Part shown: positions 1-5,970 of the stretch, piece by piece
How positions within the stretch are numbered: the stretch's first letter is position 1
Layout: every line of letters begins with the position of its first letter
Assembly: GCA_041674345.1 (NCBI GenBank)
Contig: JBAYVY010000090.1
Coordinates: 1 to 11,036 of the forward strand
Direction of reading: 5' to 3'
DNA: 11,036 nt
Source of the DNA: JBAYVY01 sp041674345
GTDB taxonomy: Bacteria > Planctomycetota > Phycisphaerae > Phycisphaerales > Zrk34
The notes under the pieces: generated by a model
Seen by the model: only the letters and a program-made list of their open reading frames with translations
What the model was told of the DNA's origin: nothing
Database searches by the model: none
Made by a program: the position numbers and the translations under genes

Positions 1-863
1 CCCAGCAGCGACAGTTCCTGCGACAGCCGGGCGCGTTCGCGGCGAACGTCCTGCCAGGTGATCGCCGCCTCGCCCCGGCTCTCCAGCGCGGCGGTCGCCA
101 CCTGCTGCGCGACGGCATCGACGTTGTAACTGTCCTTGGTCTTGGTCAGCATCGGCTCGATCAGCGACGGGTCGCCCACGCCGTAGCCGAACCGCAGCCC
201 CGCCAGCGAATAACCCTTGCTCATCGAACGCAGCAGGATCACATTCGCGCATCGCCGCACCAGTTCCGTCGCGTCGTGTTTCAGATCGGGATCGACGAAG
301 TTGACATAGGCCTCGTCAATCACCAAAACCCCCTGAAAGTTTTGTGCGATTTCCTTCAGCGCGTTCACGCCGGTCAACCGGCCCGACGGCGCGTGGGGGT
401 TGACGATGAACGCCAGTTGAACGCCGGCGTCGTTGAGTTTCTCCGCGTAATCGGCGGGCAAACGCCACTCGTCATCCAGCGGCACGCGCACCATCGGCGA
501 GCCGTGAATCTCCGCCAGCACGGGATACAACGAATAACTCGGCTCGGCCATGCCGATCGGCTTGCCCGGTTCGACGAAGGTGGTGATGACCAGCCGCAGC
601 AGTTCGTCCCCGCCGTTGACGGCGATGATGTGGTCGGGCGTCAGTCCGTGCATGTTCGCGGCGACCTGGCGGAAACGTTTGGCCAGCGGGTCGGGGTATC
701 GCCGCAGTTGATCGGCGGTGACGGCCTGCAACGCCTTGAGCACCGGAGGCGGAGGCGGGTAGGGGTTTTCGTTGGTGTTGAGCTTGACGACGTTGTCGGC
801 GCTGGGCTGTTCACCGGGCGTGTAACCGTTCATTGCCGCGATATGGGGGCGTTGGTAAGACAT
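1..863 (-). CDS. hisC: Histidinol-phosphate aminotransferase (partial, C-terminus outside window)
   Basis: PLP-dependent fold-type I transaminase that converts imidazole-acetol phosphate and glutamate to histidinol phosphate, in the cytoplasm. About 287 codons are present from the ATG at 863, and the gene runs off the left edge. Visible motifs are the N-terminal KLNTNENPYPPPPPVL, an NPHAPSG loop (N155) in place of the usual NPNNPTG, VIDEAYVNF with D183 and Y186 contacting the cofactor, and SMSKGYSLAGLRFGYG with the Schiff-base lysine at K216. No strong Shine-Dalgarno is seen; the bases just upstream belong to a repeat (869-898). It lies downstream of hisD on the same strand, separated by the GxxExxY unit. 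The HisC subfamily is a confident call from these motifs plus the his context; other class I/II aminotransferases share the fold. Confidence 0.93.
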   Translation of the reverse strand, partial: MSYQRPHIAAMNGYTPGEQPSADNVVKLNTNENPYPPPPPVLKALQAVTADQLRRYPDPLAKRFRQVAANMHGLTPDHIIAVNGGDELLRLVITTFVEPGKPIGMAEPSYSLYPVLAEIHGSPMVRVPLDDEWRLPADYAEKLNDAGVQLAFIVNPHAPSGRLTGVNALKEIAQNFQGVLVIDEAYVNFVDPDLKHDATELVRRCANVILLRSMSKGYSLAGLRFGYGVGDPSLIEPMLTKTKDSYNVDAVAQQVATAALESRGEAAITWQDVRRERARLSQELSLL

Positions 864-868
864 TTTTA

Positions 869-898
869 TTAACCGCAGAGACGCAGAGGCGCGGAGAA
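869..898 (+). repeat. Left inverted repeat of the GxxExxY unit
   Basis: It reads TTAACCGCAGAGACGCAGAG and then continues with CGCGGAG. The core is tandem octamers of the form CGCAGAGN. It pairs with 1320-1349 on the opposite strand and lies directly upstream of hisC. Confidence 0.85.
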
Positions 899-902
899 GA
901 AA

Positions 903-1297
903 TTATTTTTTGTTGAGAACAAGACGTTTCATGCTGTCGCGTAAAACAGGGCTGTGAAAATTAAACAACAAGCCGGTGCCGATGCCGCTGAGTTTCAGAT
1001 ACGTCAGCAATTGTGCTTCATGCACGGGTTGCAACGCATCCACCGTCTTCAATTCCACAATCAAACGATTCTCGATCACCAAGTCTATCCGATATCCCAC
1101 ATCCAGTTGAACATCTTTGTAAATGATCGGCAACGGCTTTTGTCGTTCAACGGCGAGGTTCCGCAATGTCAATTCATGGCATAACAATGCTCATGTGCGG
1201 ATTCAAGCAGGCCAGGCCCCAACGTGCGATGCACCTCAATCGCAGCACCAATCACCGCATATGTAAGCGGATCCCGTTCCACAACACCGTGACCCAC
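903..1297 (-). pseudogene. GxxExxY-family protein (PD-(D/E)XK-like), frameshifted
   Basis: Small protein of the GxxExxY family, which is related to the PD-(D/E)XK nuclease superfamily; its biological role is not settled. The N-terminal part starts at a GTG at 1297, preceded by AGGAAAC, and reads LTYAVIGAAIEVHRTLGPGLLESAHE. It then hits TGA within six codons. The rest (MLCHELTLRNLAVERQKPLP through GYRIDLVIENRLIVELKTVD to LVLNKK) continues in another frame, entered at about 1187. Restoring one base near 1188-1190 (GAG-GCA-TTG instead of GAG-CA-TTG) gives a full-length protein of about 130 residues. The D...ELK motif typical of the fold is intact. The motif tyrosine is replaced by His (GLLESAH). 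The frameshift may be real decay or a sequence error. Confidence 0.8.
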
Positions 1298-1319
1298 GTT
1301 GTTTCCTGTAATCAATTTT

Positions 1320-1349
1320 CACCTCTGCGTCTCTGCGCCTCTGCGGTTA
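1320..1349 (-). repeat. Right inverted repeat of the GxxExxY unit
   Basis: The minus strand reads TTAACCGCAGAGGCGCAGAG, followed by another CGCAGAG. It is the mirror of 869-898. Its first three bases on this strand are the end of the hisD reading frame (TAA), so the repeat overlaps the coding sequence. Confidence 0.85.
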
Positions 1350-2738
1350 ATTTTTCGTCCTCGCCCGCACGGAGGCCGCGTGGGCGTCCAGGCCCTCGGC
1401 TTCGGCGAGGGCGGCGATGTGGTCGATCGTCCTGGCGTCGGGGCCTTGGGGGTAGTGTTCGACGCTGGAGCGTTTGAGGAAGGTGTAGGCGCTGATGCCG
1501 CTGGTGAAGCGGGCGGTGGTGCCGGTCGGCAGACAATGCGACGGCCCGGCGTAGTAATCGCCGCTGGCCACCGGCGTGCGGTCGCCGAGGAAGAACGCCC
1601 CGCCGTTGCGAAGTTTCTTCAACACGTCATGCGGATTGCCGACGGCGAGCGTGACGTGTTCGGCGGCGAAGGTATCGACCCATTGCAACGCTTCGGTTTC
1701 ATCGACCGCCAGAATCGCCGCGGACCAGTCGCGCAACGACTGGGCGATCACATCCCGCCGGGCCAGACCGGGCAGTTGCGTCACGATTTGGGCGTTGATG
1801 CGCTCGATGATTTTCGCGCTGGTCGAAATCAGAAAGCACGAACCGGGATCATGCTCGGCCTGCGCGAGCAAGTCGGCGGCGATCATGGCGGGGTCGGCGG
1901 AGTCGTCGGCGAGGATGACGACTTCGCTGGGGCCGTAGAATCCGTCGATGCCCACCGTGCCGAACACCTGCCGCTTGGCCTGCTGGACGAAGGCGTTGCC
2001 GGGACCGGCGATGAAATCGACGGGCTGGACGGTGTCCGTGCCGAAGGCGAGGGCGGCGATCGCCTGCGCCCCGCCGATGCGATAGACCTCGGTGACGCCG
2101 AGCAGGTGACAGGTGGCCAGGACCAGGGGGGATACATCGTCTTGCTGGTTTTGTTGAGCTTGCGCCGAGGTTTCAGCCCCCCTCTCCCGGCCTCCCCCGG
2201 AGGGGGAGGAGGAGGAAGAGCGTGTCGGCGGGGGGCAGACGACGGCGATTTCTTTGACGCCGGCGACCTGGGCGGGCACGACGGTCATCATCACGGTCGA
2301 GGGATAGGCCGCGCGTCCGCCGGGCGCGTGTGCGCCGACGCGGCGGATGGGCGTCCAGCGCAGGCCCAGCGCCGCGCCGTCGAGGGTCAGCGTTTTCGGA
2401 TCGGCGGGCAGGATGTGCGATTGGTAGGTTCGCACGTGTTCGATGGCGGCGAGCAGCGCGTCGCGCACCCCCGGAAGCAATGAACGCTCGGCTGCTTCCA
2501 GTTCGTCGGCCGTGACACGGATGCGGTCCGGCTGGAATGTCGGGTCGGTCCATTTCCGCATGTAACGCACGACGGCTTCGTCGCCGTGTTGTCGCACGTC
2601 TTCGAGTATCGCCGCGACGGCGGCGGCGGTGTCGCCGGTCGCCGCCGATTGACCGCGCAGACGGGCGAGCAATTGTTCCAGCGTCGCCCGGTCTTCGGCG
2701 ACCGCCATGTTGAGCATTCGCAGGGTCATGGTGTTCAT
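1347..2738 (-). CDS. hisD: Histidinol dehydrogenase, with a low-complexity internal insertion
   Basis: Zn-dependent, NAD-linked enzyme that oxidises histidinol to histidine, the last two steps of the pathway. The ATG at 2738 is chosen because MNTMTLRMLN precedes the normal start of the fold; a second ATG at 2729 and a TTG at 2765 are possible. About 463 residues against about 434 in E. coli. Metal ligands Q293, H296, D394 and H453 and the catalytic pair E360-H361 are all present. Each sits exactly 34 positions later than its E. coli counterpart (Q259, H262, D360, H419, E326, H327). The extra length is therefore upstream of residue 293, mainly a Ser/Gly/Gln-rich stretch at about 173-200. Other motifs are GGAQAIAALAFGTD and GPSEVVILAD. 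The stop codon lies in the repeat edge of the downstream GxxExxY unit. Likely first gene of a his transcript that includes hisC. Confidence 0.95.
   Translation of the reverse strand: MNTMTLRMLNMAVAEDRATLEQLLARLRGQSAATGDTAAAVAAILEDVRQHGDEAVVRYMRKWTDPTFQPDRIRVTADELEAAERSLLPGVRDALLAAIEHVRTYQSHILPADPKTLTLDGAALGLRWTPIRRVGAHAPGGRAAYPSTVMMTVVPAQVAGVKEIAVVCPPPTRSSSSSPSGGGRERGAETSAQAQQNQQDDVSPLVLATCHLLGVTEVYRIGGAQAIAALAFGTDTVQPVDFIAGPGNAFVQQAKRQVFGTVGIDGFYGPSEVVILADDSADPAMIAADLLAQAEHDPGSCFLISTSAKIIERINAQIVTQLPGLARRDVIAQSLRDWSAAILAVDETEALQWVDTFAAEHVTLAVGNPHDVLKKLRNGGAFFLGDRTPVASGDYYAGPSHCLPTGTTARFTSGISAYTFLKRSSVEHYPQGPDARTIDHIAALAEAEGLDAHAASVRARTKN
2139..2222 (-). repeat. In-frame palindromic insertion inside hisD
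   Basis: This stretch encodes about 28 residues (RSSSSSPSGGG through QQNQQDD) between VVCPPPT and VSPLVLATCH, where other HisD proteins have only a short loop. It contains a perfect hairpin with 8-bp arms, CCTCCCCC and GGGGGAGG, around GGA (2191-2209). It also contains an Ala/Gln-rich half. The frame is kept. I judge it to be an inserted repeat, not a native domain. Confidence 0.6.
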
Positions 2739-2845
2739 CGTAGTAATCCCGCCGCCTCGCGGCAATGAGCGGCACGCCGAACGCCCCTCGCCCGCTTACG
2801 GACTGTTTCACAACCTGATCGCGGCCGGAATCCTACCTACCTGAA

Positions 2846-2869
2846 TTCGGGATAAGTGGATATCCCGAA
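2846..2869. repeat. Inverted repeat TTCGGGATA / TATCCCGAA
   Basis: Perfect 9-bp arms with a 6-nt loop (agtgga), about 110 bp upstream of the hisD start. There is no T-tract on either side in a direction that would make it an intrinsic terminator. It could be an operator or simply a small palindrome. Confidence 0.6.
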
Positions 2870-2907
2870 AAAAGTCACCCAAGCCGGCTTGCGATTGGGG
2901 GGCCCGC

Positions 2908-2942
2908 CAATGACTTTGTTTTCAGTGAAACCAAAGTCATTG
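2908..2942. repeat. Inverted repeat CAATGACTTTG / CAAAGTCATTG
   Basis: Perfect 11-bp arms separated by 13 bp that themselves contain TTTC/GAAA symmetry. It is AT-richer than its surroundings. Function unknown. Confidence 0.6.
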
Positions 2943-3035
2943 ACATCAACGTTTCATTCACCTTACGCAGCCGCCCTGATTGATCCGGTGAACCCCGACG
3001 CCGATCGACTTGCCGATAAAACCGCTTGTGCGAGG

Positions 3036-3078
3036 GCGTGTGAGAAGCGGTTGATCGACGCAAGCCCTTCTCACACGC
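3036..3078 (-). repeat. 12-bp hairpin downstream of the membrane-protein gene
   Basis: The arms are GCGTGTGAGAAG (3036-3047) and CTTCTCACACGC (3067-3078). It starts about 20 bp past the stop of the minus-strand membrane-protein gene, so it is placed where a terminator or 3'-end stabilising stem would be. There is no U-tract. The arm at 3036-3047 overlaps a competing 8-bp pairing, AACCGCTT with AAGCGGTT (ending about 3052), so two mutually exclusive folds are possible. Confidence 0.5.
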
Positions 3079-3098
3079 TTTCCAAGTCCGACAGGCGG

Positions 3099-4424
3099 TT
3101 AAGCGGGCCGCTCCATGACCGTGCTCAGCAGTCGCAACGCCGCGCCGCCGAGCAACCCGCCGATCAGACCGGCGAGTACCAACGAGCTGAATAGGGGACC
3201 GTCGATGACCTGCAAATCATGCAGGAACCAGGCGACGACGAGGGAGGTCGGGCCTGGGATGGCGAGAATCGCGCCGCAGCGCATGCCGTCGCGTCCCCGG
3301 CCGCCGAGCAGACGGATCATGAGCCACGCGCCCAGGGCGCGGGCATCGCAGAGGGCGATCAGGGCGGCGAGCGCCAGCCAGGGGTGGAAGTCAACGGGGA
3401 CATTGACGGACATGCCGACGAGCAGCGCGAGGATGGGGCCGATCAGACGCATCAGCGTTCGCGGGTCGAAGTTGGGATGAATCAGCACCTGCCCGGCCAA
3501 CCAGGCGGCTCCCGGAAGCAGAACCCCCGGCGGCAACGATGACGGACCTTGCAGTCCTTTCATGCCTCCCTGATCGAGCATCAGCCACGCGGTGCCGAAC
3601 GCCAGTCCGATGAGCAAGCGCCACGCGGCCCGCGGCTTGTCGCCGCGCGACACCATCGCATCACAGGCGCGGGCGAGCAGCGCCAACACAAGGTAAGCCG
3701 CCATGAGCATCGGAGCGAGGCCGATCTTTGACTGTGCGAAAGCGGGTATCGCCAGCGCGATCGTCAACAACCACCATGCGACGGAGGTGAGCAGGGCGCG
3801 ATCATCCTCATTACAACCGGTGAGGTAACGCTTGCTGATCGGCAACGCGGCGGCGGCGCAACCGGCGGTGAGCAAGGCCCGGATTCCGGGTTGGGGGGAA
3901 TCGGCCAGCAAGAGCCACGCGGCGCCGAACGCGGCGCCGCTGATGCACACGCCCGCCCCCAGCGCCACCGGCAACGCATCACCGAGGCGGCGCGGTTTGT
4001 CACCGGCGGCGATCAACAGCAACAGCGCGGCGATCAGCAGCGTCAGCGTGCGCGTCGCATCGTGATGGCGTCGGACCTCGGCGGCGTGCGTCTCGATCAG
4101 CGGTTTAAGCTCGGCGGCGTGTTGGGCGTCCAGTTCCCGTACCGCTTCGTCCGTGACCCCTGTCCCGACCAACGTCTGACGTTCACACCGATGTGATTCA
4201 GTGTATTTTTCAATCGCGTGCATCTGGGGCTGGCCACCGATGAAAAACGGCTCGAATGAAAGCCCCGACCCATGACTGCGGAACACCGCGCCCAACGCCA
4301 GGCCGACCATCAATGCGCCGGTCCAGCCCGGCAATCGCACCCTCCGCGCCAACCATGCCGCGCCCAATGCCAGCACGGTGGCAATCAGCCCCTGCATCGC
4401 CATGATGGGCGGAAGATGTTGCAT
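3099..4424 (-). CDS. Polytopic membrane protein, possibly cation/proton-antiporter-like
   Basis: A 441-residue integral membrane protein with roughly ten or more hydrophobic helices. An N-terminal pair (about 8-50, ending RLPGWTGALMVGLALG) resembles the start of CPA2/Kef-type exchangers, which often have an LPxxxGYLLAGLLLG segment. Next comes a polar, charged, helix-rich stretch at about 68-125 (QHAAELKPLIETHAAEVRRHHD), perhaps a coiled coil. The remainder is helices, with DARALGAWLMIRLLGGRGRDGMRCGAILAIPGPTSLVVAWFLHD near the C-terminus, which also recalls exchangers. The family link is weak, and no substrate can be named. The start at 4424 has no clear Shine-Dalgarno; ATGs at residues 8 and 10 are alternatives. 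It diverges from the lipoprotein gene. Confidence 0.72.
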   Translation of the reverse strand: MQHLPPIMAMQGLIATVLALGAAWLARRVRLPGWTGALMVGLALGAVFRSHGSGLSFEPFFIGGQPQMHAIEKYTESHRCERQTLVGTGVTDEAVRELDAQHAAELKPLIETHAAEVRRHHDATRTLTLLIAALLLLIAAGDKPRRLGDALPVALGAGVCISGAAFGAAWLLLADSPQPGIRALLTAGCAAAALPISKRYLTGCNEDDRALLTSVAWWLLTIALAIPAFAQSKIGLAPMLMAAYLVLALLARACDAMVSRGDKPRAAWRLLIGLAFGTAWLMLDQGGMKGLQGPSSLPPGVLLPGAAWLAGQVLIHPNFDPRTLMRLIGPILALLVGMSVNVPVDFHPWLALAALIALCDARALGAWLMIRLLGGRGRDGMRCGAILAIPGPTSLVVAWFLHDLQVIDGPLFSSLVLAGLIGGLLGGAALRLLSTVMERPA

Positions 4425-4446
4425 GATGAGGGTAGGGTAACTGAAA

Positions 4447-4546
4447 AATGACGAATGACGAAATAGGGAGAGCCAACAGCCAACAGGCGGGCGGATGGTA
4501 TTACTCCTGTTGGCTGTTGGCTTGTGGCTGTTGGCTTTTCGTCATT
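4447..4546. repeat. Composite palindrome between divergent genes
   Basis: The inner arms are perfect over 17 bp: AGCCAACAGCCAACAGG at 4471-4487 and its complement at 4506-4522. The arms are built from the heptamer AGCCAAC. A further copy of GGCTGTTGGCT follows at about 4526-4535. The outer arms AATGACGAAA (4454-4463) and TTTCGTCATT (4537-4546) also pair. The element sits between the starts of the minus-strand membrane protein and the plus-strand lipoprotein, so it occupies the presumed promoter space of both. Confidence 0.85.
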
Positions 4547-4617
4547 CTCCTTCCGTCCGGGCTGGCGTCCGCCGCCCATGCCACTTACGATGTGTTCCGC
4601 CAATCACGCCACCATCG

Positions 4618-4621
4618 GAGC
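4618..4621 (+). promoter_or_regulatory. Weak Shine-Dalgarno for the lipoprotein GTG start
   Basis: GGAG lies 8-9 nt before the GTG at 4630. Together with a proper signal peptide beginning there, it favours 4630 over the ATG at 4495, which would begin inside the palindromic repeat. Confidence 0.45.
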
Positions 4622-4629
4622 TGCGCATC

Positions 4630-5214
4630 GTGAAGCGAATCGTCACCCTGTTGTCCGCCGTGCTGCTCGCCGGTTTCCTCACCGGCTGCGGCGACAAACT
4701 CATCGTCGCCACGCCTGTCGTCACGCTGGATGGCGTTGAAATCGTCGATCGCACCTCCGAAGGCGCACGCGCCCTGATCCATCTCACCGTCGCCAACGAC
4801 GGCGATGTGCCCCTGCCCCTGACCGACGCGGGTTACACCCTCACGCTCGCCAACGCCACGTACTCCGGCGGAACCAACCCCAACGCCACGCTTCCGGCCA
4901 AGGGGTCGCAAGCCATCACGCTTCCCGCCGCGGTCACCGGTTCCCCCGCCGAGGTACCCAACGGTTGCTCCTACACGCTCAGCGGTTCCATTCATTACGA
5001 ACCGCCCGGCCAGATTCGACAAGTGCTGACCGACATGGGCGTACCCCTGCCATCCGTCAGTTTCAACGGCAACGGCAACACCACCGGATCGCCGACAGAG
5101 CGGGCCGCAATCGAAGACAAACCCGCCCCCCAAACCGAGGCAGAGCGAAGCGCCGACCCGGGTTCTTCCGCCCCCGGAAGTGAAGCTACCGAAAGTGAAG
5201 CTCCCGCCCCATGA
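4630..5214 (+). CDS. Lipoprotein with LEA14/WHy-type domain
   Basis: About 194 residues. The GTG start gives a signal peptide, VKRIVTLLSAVLLAGFLTGC, with lipobox LTGC and the acylated cysteine at position 20, so the product should be lipid-anchored outside the inner membrane. Residues about 28-140 fit the LEA-2/WHy pattern of bacterial LEA14-like proteins: a beta-rich domain with ALIHLTVANDGDVPLPLTDAGYTLTLAN, matching the family's N-x-N-x-x-P-L-P motif region. The family is linked to water stress and hypersensitive response in plants; the bacterial role is unclear. The C-terminal tail (about residues 160-194) is Pro/Ala/Glu/Ser-rich and overlaps a repeat shared with purL. Its stop overlaps the start of the next gene (ATGA), which indicates translational coupling. 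Confidence 0.8.
   Translation: MKRIVTLLSAVLLAGFLTGCGDKLIVATPVVTLDGVEIVDRTSEGARALIHLTVANDGDVPLPLTDAGYTLTLANATYSGGTNPNATLPAKGSQAITLPAAVTGSPAEVPNGCSYTLSGSIHYEPPGQIRQVLTDMGVPLPSVSFNGNGNTTGSPTERAAIEDKPAPQTEAERSADPGSSAPGSEATESEAPAP
5139..5184. repeat. Dispersed repeat in the lipoprotein tail (CCCCCGGAAGT family)
   Basis: The 5' half aligns with 6239-6283 inside purL: GGCAGAGCGA, then AGCGCCG, CCCGG and TTCTTC in order, with small differences. The 3' half, CGCCCCCGGAAGTGAAGC at about 5169-5186, is an exact 18-bp match to the complement of the repeat at 10361-10402. CTTCCGCCCCCGGAAG is itself a small palindrome. The protein reads it as AERSADPGSSAPGSEA. Confidence 0.75.
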
Positions 5215-5852
5215 CCTCATCTTCGATCCAATGGGTGGTATTCGATCTGGGCGGTGTGCTGGTTCGCATCTGTCACCACTGGCGGCAGGCCGCAGATCGT
5301 GCCGGTCTGCCCAACTTCATGGACGTCGATGACCCGGTCGTGCGTGACGCGATCCACCAGGTGCTCGCCGATTACGAAGTCAACGCCATCACCTCCGACG
5401 ATCTGCTGACCCGGCTGGCGCGAATTTCCACCGGCCACTCGCCCGCTGATATCCGCGCCATCATCGACGCCTGGCTGATCGACCTGTACGACGGCGTGGG
5501 CGATCTGCTCGACGATCTGCACCGGCGTAATCTGCGCACCGCCTGTCTGTCCAACACCAACGATCTGCACTGGCGGCTGATGTTCAGCGATCCGCGATTC
5601 GCCGCGCTGGGTAAACTTCAGCATCCGCTGGCCTCGCACCTGATCGCCGCGCGCAAGCCGCAACCGGCGATTTACGAGCATCTCGAAACCGTCACGCGGG
5701 CCGCCCCGTCGGGCATCCTCTTTTTCGACGATTTGCCGGCCAACATCGAAGCGGCGCAAGCGCGCGGCTGGCGGGGTCGATTAATCGACCCCGCCGGGGA
5801 CACCGTGCGGCAGATGCTCGCCGGTTTGCGGGATATGATTTCTGATTTTTGA
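5211..5852 (+). CDS. HAD-superfamily hydrolase (subfamily IA, YihX-like)
   Basis: A 213-residue soluble phosphatase-type enzyme. All four HAD motifs are present: motif I FDLGGVLV with nucleophile D12 (the usual second Asp is Gly, as in YihX-like members), motif II LSNTND at S114, motif III K149 in RKPQPAIY, and motif IV FFDDLPANIEAA with D173/D174. The helical cap lies between motifs I and II (about 20-95), as expected for subfamily I. Substrate unknown; YihX-like members hydrolyse sugar phosphates or other small phosphates. The start codon overlaps the lipoprotein stop (ATGA). The last codons (ISDF and the stop) lie inside the first arm of the downstream palindrome, so the repeat sets the C-terminus. 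Confidence 0.88.
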   Translation: MTSSSIQWVVFDLGGVLVRICHHWRQAADRAGLPNFMDVDDPVVRDAIHQVLADYEVNAITSDDLLTRLARISTGHSPADIRAIIDAWLIDLYDGVGDLLDDLHRRNLRTACLSNTNDLHWRLMFSDPRFAALGKLQHPLASHLIAARKPQPAIYEHLETVTRAAPSGILFFDDLPANIEAAQARGWRGRLIDPAGDTVRQMLAGLRDMISDF

Positions 5853-5941
5853 TTCTGATGTCTGATTTCTGATTTGTCGTCACGGTTTGCCGGGGGGGGT
5901 GTCGGAAAAATCAAAAATCAGAAATCCGCAATCAGAAATTC
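5838..5941. repeat. Palindrome of TCTGATT heptamers between the HAD gene and purL
   Basis: The arms are perfect over 17 bp: ATTTCTGATTTTTGATT at 5838-5854 and its complement at 5909-5925. A second pair, ATTTCTGATT (5865-5874) with AATCAGAAAT (5930-5939), extends it. The arms are variants of the heptamer TCTGATT. The middle contains a run of eight G. The left arm includes the stop codon of the HAD gene (5850-5852). On RNA it would fold to a large hairpin just upstream of purL. Confidence 0.88.
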
Positions 5942-5970
5942 TTTCCTCCGTCCCTTACAATCATCGGCAT

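Larger units (their letters stand above)
869..1349. mobile_element. 481-bp GxxExxY unit bounded by inverted repeats, sitting between hisD and hisC
   Basis: The unit starts and ends with inverted copies of a roughly 27-bp sequence beginning TTAACCGCAGAG, made of CGCAGAG-type octamers, with about three mismatches between ends. Only one gene lies inside, a broken GxxExxY gene. The outer edge of the right repeat supplies the TAA stop of hisD, and the left repeat ends six bases before the hisC start, so the unit fills the whole hisD-hisC gap. No transposase is present and no target-site duplication could be established. It may be a non-autonomous or passively moved cassette. Its mobility is inferred from its architecture, not shown. 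Confidence 0.55.
2739..3098. other. 360-bp gene-free spacer with three hairpins
   Basis: It lies between the 5' end of hisD and the 3' end of the membrane protein, both on the minus strand. No convincing ORF is seen. It holds three perfect inverted repeats, listed separately. It should contain the hisD promoter, but no clear -35/-10 pair stands out. No histidine-rich leader peptide and no T-box pattern were recognised. Confidence 0.7.

Noticed and set aside
2846..2869. Intrinsic terminator
   Set aside because: The stem is present but no T-tract follows on either strand in the needed direction.
2875..3063. His-operon leader peptide on the minus strand
   Set aside because: The small frame is not histidine-rich and its position does not match a terminator-antiterminator arrangement.
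4495..4629. Upstream ATG start for the lipoprotein at 4495
   Set aside because: It would begin inside the palindromic repeat and bury the lipoprotein signal peptide; the GTG at 4630 has GGAG upstream and a canonical lipobox.
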